64,000 nt of DNA from Microglena sp. YARC (Eukaryota > Chlorophyta > Chlorophyceae > Chlamydomonadales > Chlamydomonadaceae): assembly GCA_022414725.1 (NCBI GenBank), contig CM039464.1, positions 34,613,527 through 34,677,526 of the forward strand, given 5' to 3'. Made by a program: the position numbers and the translations under genes. The notes below the pieces were generated by a model. It saw only the letters and a program-made list of their open reading frames with translations, did not search any database and was not told where the DNA came from. This document shows, one piece after another, positions 63,201 through 64,000 of this stretch; position 1 is the first letter of the stretch; the number at the start of each line of letters is the position of its first letter.

Positions 63201-63300
63201 GGAAAGAAAGGATGTTCATCAGGACTTGTGGCAGACGGGCCTCTGTCTACAATGCAGCTGTTCAGTCTCACACAAAATATAAAACAAAACTGATCACACA
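60250..63300 (-). repeat. Long array of donor-end copies of chorismate mutase exon A
   Basis: Repeated units end, on the minus strand, in a form of CATCCTTTCTTTCCTG|GTGTGTGATC. The copies at about 63198 (CCTGATGAACATCCTTTCTT, encoding SPDEHPFFP) and 63105 are clear. Those at 62885, 62250, 62060, 61685 and 61510 are weaker (RYKRPGEYPFI-like). Those at 60250-61430 are reduced to CCATCTCTTTTCTTT with spacer GCAATTGAACCCAGA. Unit length is about 90-200 bp. Plus-strand CAA/ACAAAC-rich spacers give short spurious frames. Confidence 0.75.
62433..62692 (-). repeat. Dispersed repeat E inserted in the exon-A array
   Basis: Inverted full copy from AAGTTCTATGCAGCGTCGCC through (GGAT)n to CCCAGAAGGGGGGGCTCCGC. 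It splits an array unit between CAGGAAAGAA and AAAAAGAGGTTCATC. Confidence 0.85.
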
Positions 63301-63301
63301 C

Positions 63302-63420
63302 CAGGAAAGGAAAGGATGTTCATTCAGGACTTGTGTAGCGCCTCAATTTGCCATGCAACTGTTCTGTTTCTCGTAGCACATACTCTAGTAGAGAATAAGG
63401 CTGGCCTGATGCGCTGACAC
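63302..63420 (-). CDS. CM: Chorismate mutase, exon A
   Basis: Acceptor CTGCGCCCAG|GTGTCAG. Reads VSASGQPYSLLEYVLRETEQ, LHGKLRRYTSP, matching the plant segment GSLVEYMVKGTEKLHAKVGRF, then SPDEHPFFP. After TSP an extra base (GAATGA instead of GATGAA) and a second one (CCTTTCC) shift the frame before the donor CCTG|GTGTGT. The neighbouring copy at about 63198 has the uninterrupted SPDEHPFFP ending. It is either a damaged exon or assembly error. Earlier exons (transit peptide and first helix) would lie to the right, outside or unrecognised at 63421-64000. Confidence 0.8.
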
Positions 63421-63439
63421 CTGGGCGCAGGTGGATAGG

Positions 63440-63560
63440 GGAAGAAAGGTGGGTGGGTGGTTGCATGTGTGTGTGTGTGTGTGTGTGTGCGTGTATGTCG
63501 TGGTGGTGGTGGTGGTGGTGTGGTGTGGTGGTGGTGGTGGGGCGGTGGGGGGGGGAGGGG
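63440..63560. repeat. (GT)n and (GGT)n microsatellites
   Basis: GT run at about 63467-63490 and GGT run at 63501-63545, then poly-G. It lies in the intron upstream of exon A. From 63561 to 64000 I see no supported gene. Confidence 0.85.
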
Positions 63561-64000
63561 GGATCCCATAAACTCATGTTAATACTAAGCATCGCAGGTT
63601 ACTACACATACAGGTTACTAAGTCACCACAGGTTACCAGGCCAGGGGGGGGGGGAGAGGCAGGAAAAAAGCTGCCATACCTCATCTTTGCTTCAAATAGA
63701 GGTTATTCTCAGGAAACGATTGACTCTTTTGTTTTGACCAAGAGTAAAAACAGGAAGTTTCAGGGGTCCAGTTCTAAATAATGACTTCAAACGGCGCCAA
63801 ATCTTAACTTTGCGATACAGCACGCTTGGGCAACCCCATGAAAGATGTAAGAGCATAAATGGATAGGGCAAGAAAAGATCTGTTTGAATAACCCTCATTT
63901 TAAGGCGGGGTAATAAAGAGGGTTCAAGTGAGGCTGAAGATCATCGTGCCCTAACTACACCCCACTTTGGTCTAGTGGCAGACCAAATCACTTTAAGGAT

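Overview
The window looks like nuclear DNA of a photosynthetic eukaryote, most likely a green alga. The evidence is a plant-type chorismate mutase gene with spliceosomal introns, interstitial TTTAGGG tracts, a tRNA gene with a short anticodon-loop intron, a Ty1/copia-type gag-protease element, and hAT and PIF/Harbinger elements. Nothing looks bacterial. About four fifths of the window is repeat. Many copies in the long arrays carry scattered single-base insertions, as in gaps filled with uncorrected long reads, so isolated frameshifts should be distrusted.

Layout. 0-15.3 kb: an unrecognised plus-strand gene or genes (coiled-coil exon, Ser/Gly-rich exon, short C-terminal exon) inflated by pentanucleotide, G-rich, C-rich and trinucleotide arrays in which exon ends and splice junctions are themselves tandemly copied. 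15.3-20.3 kb: a degenerate satellite of about 170 bp peppered with MITEs. 20.8-24.4 kb: a repeat carrying a 2.6-kb LTR element with matching 381-bp LTRs. 26.6-36.7 kb: a tandem repeat of about 0.9 kb. One copy carries a 4.7-kb gag-pro LTR retrotransposon, one is empty, and one carries a 1.55-kb hAT-like element. 36.7 kb: tRNA-Val(UAC). 38.2-40.5 kb: a PIF/Harbinger element with a broken transposase. 40.6-41.1 kb: a small repeat-protein reading frame. 43-47.3 kb: exons of an unrecognised minus-strand gene with duplicated terminal exons and a 1.5-kb 16-bp minisatellite. 49.6-50.7 kb: a CTTAC/CTGAC array. 53.8-63.4 kb: the minus-strand chorismate mutase gene.

The most unusual pattern is in the chorismate mutase gene. 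Nearly every visible exon-intron junction has been amplified in tandem: the donor end of exon A across 60.25-63.3 kb, the donor end of exon B across 59.7-60.2 kb, the acceptor half of exon C 13 extra times across 57.5-59.35 kb, the acceptor of exon D three times, and the C-terminal coding tail five recent times plus older copies. The same kind of junction-centred amplification is seen in the genes at 1.5-3.8, 13.3-15.3 and 43-46 kb. A second coherent result is a family of hAT-like elements with CAGGGTACT ends and 8-bp target duplications, and a second family with TAGGGAACGGCA ends, one copy of which sits inside an exon.

The only confident functional assignments are chorismate mutase (shikimate pathway, chorismate to prephenate), tRNA-Val and the transposable elements.
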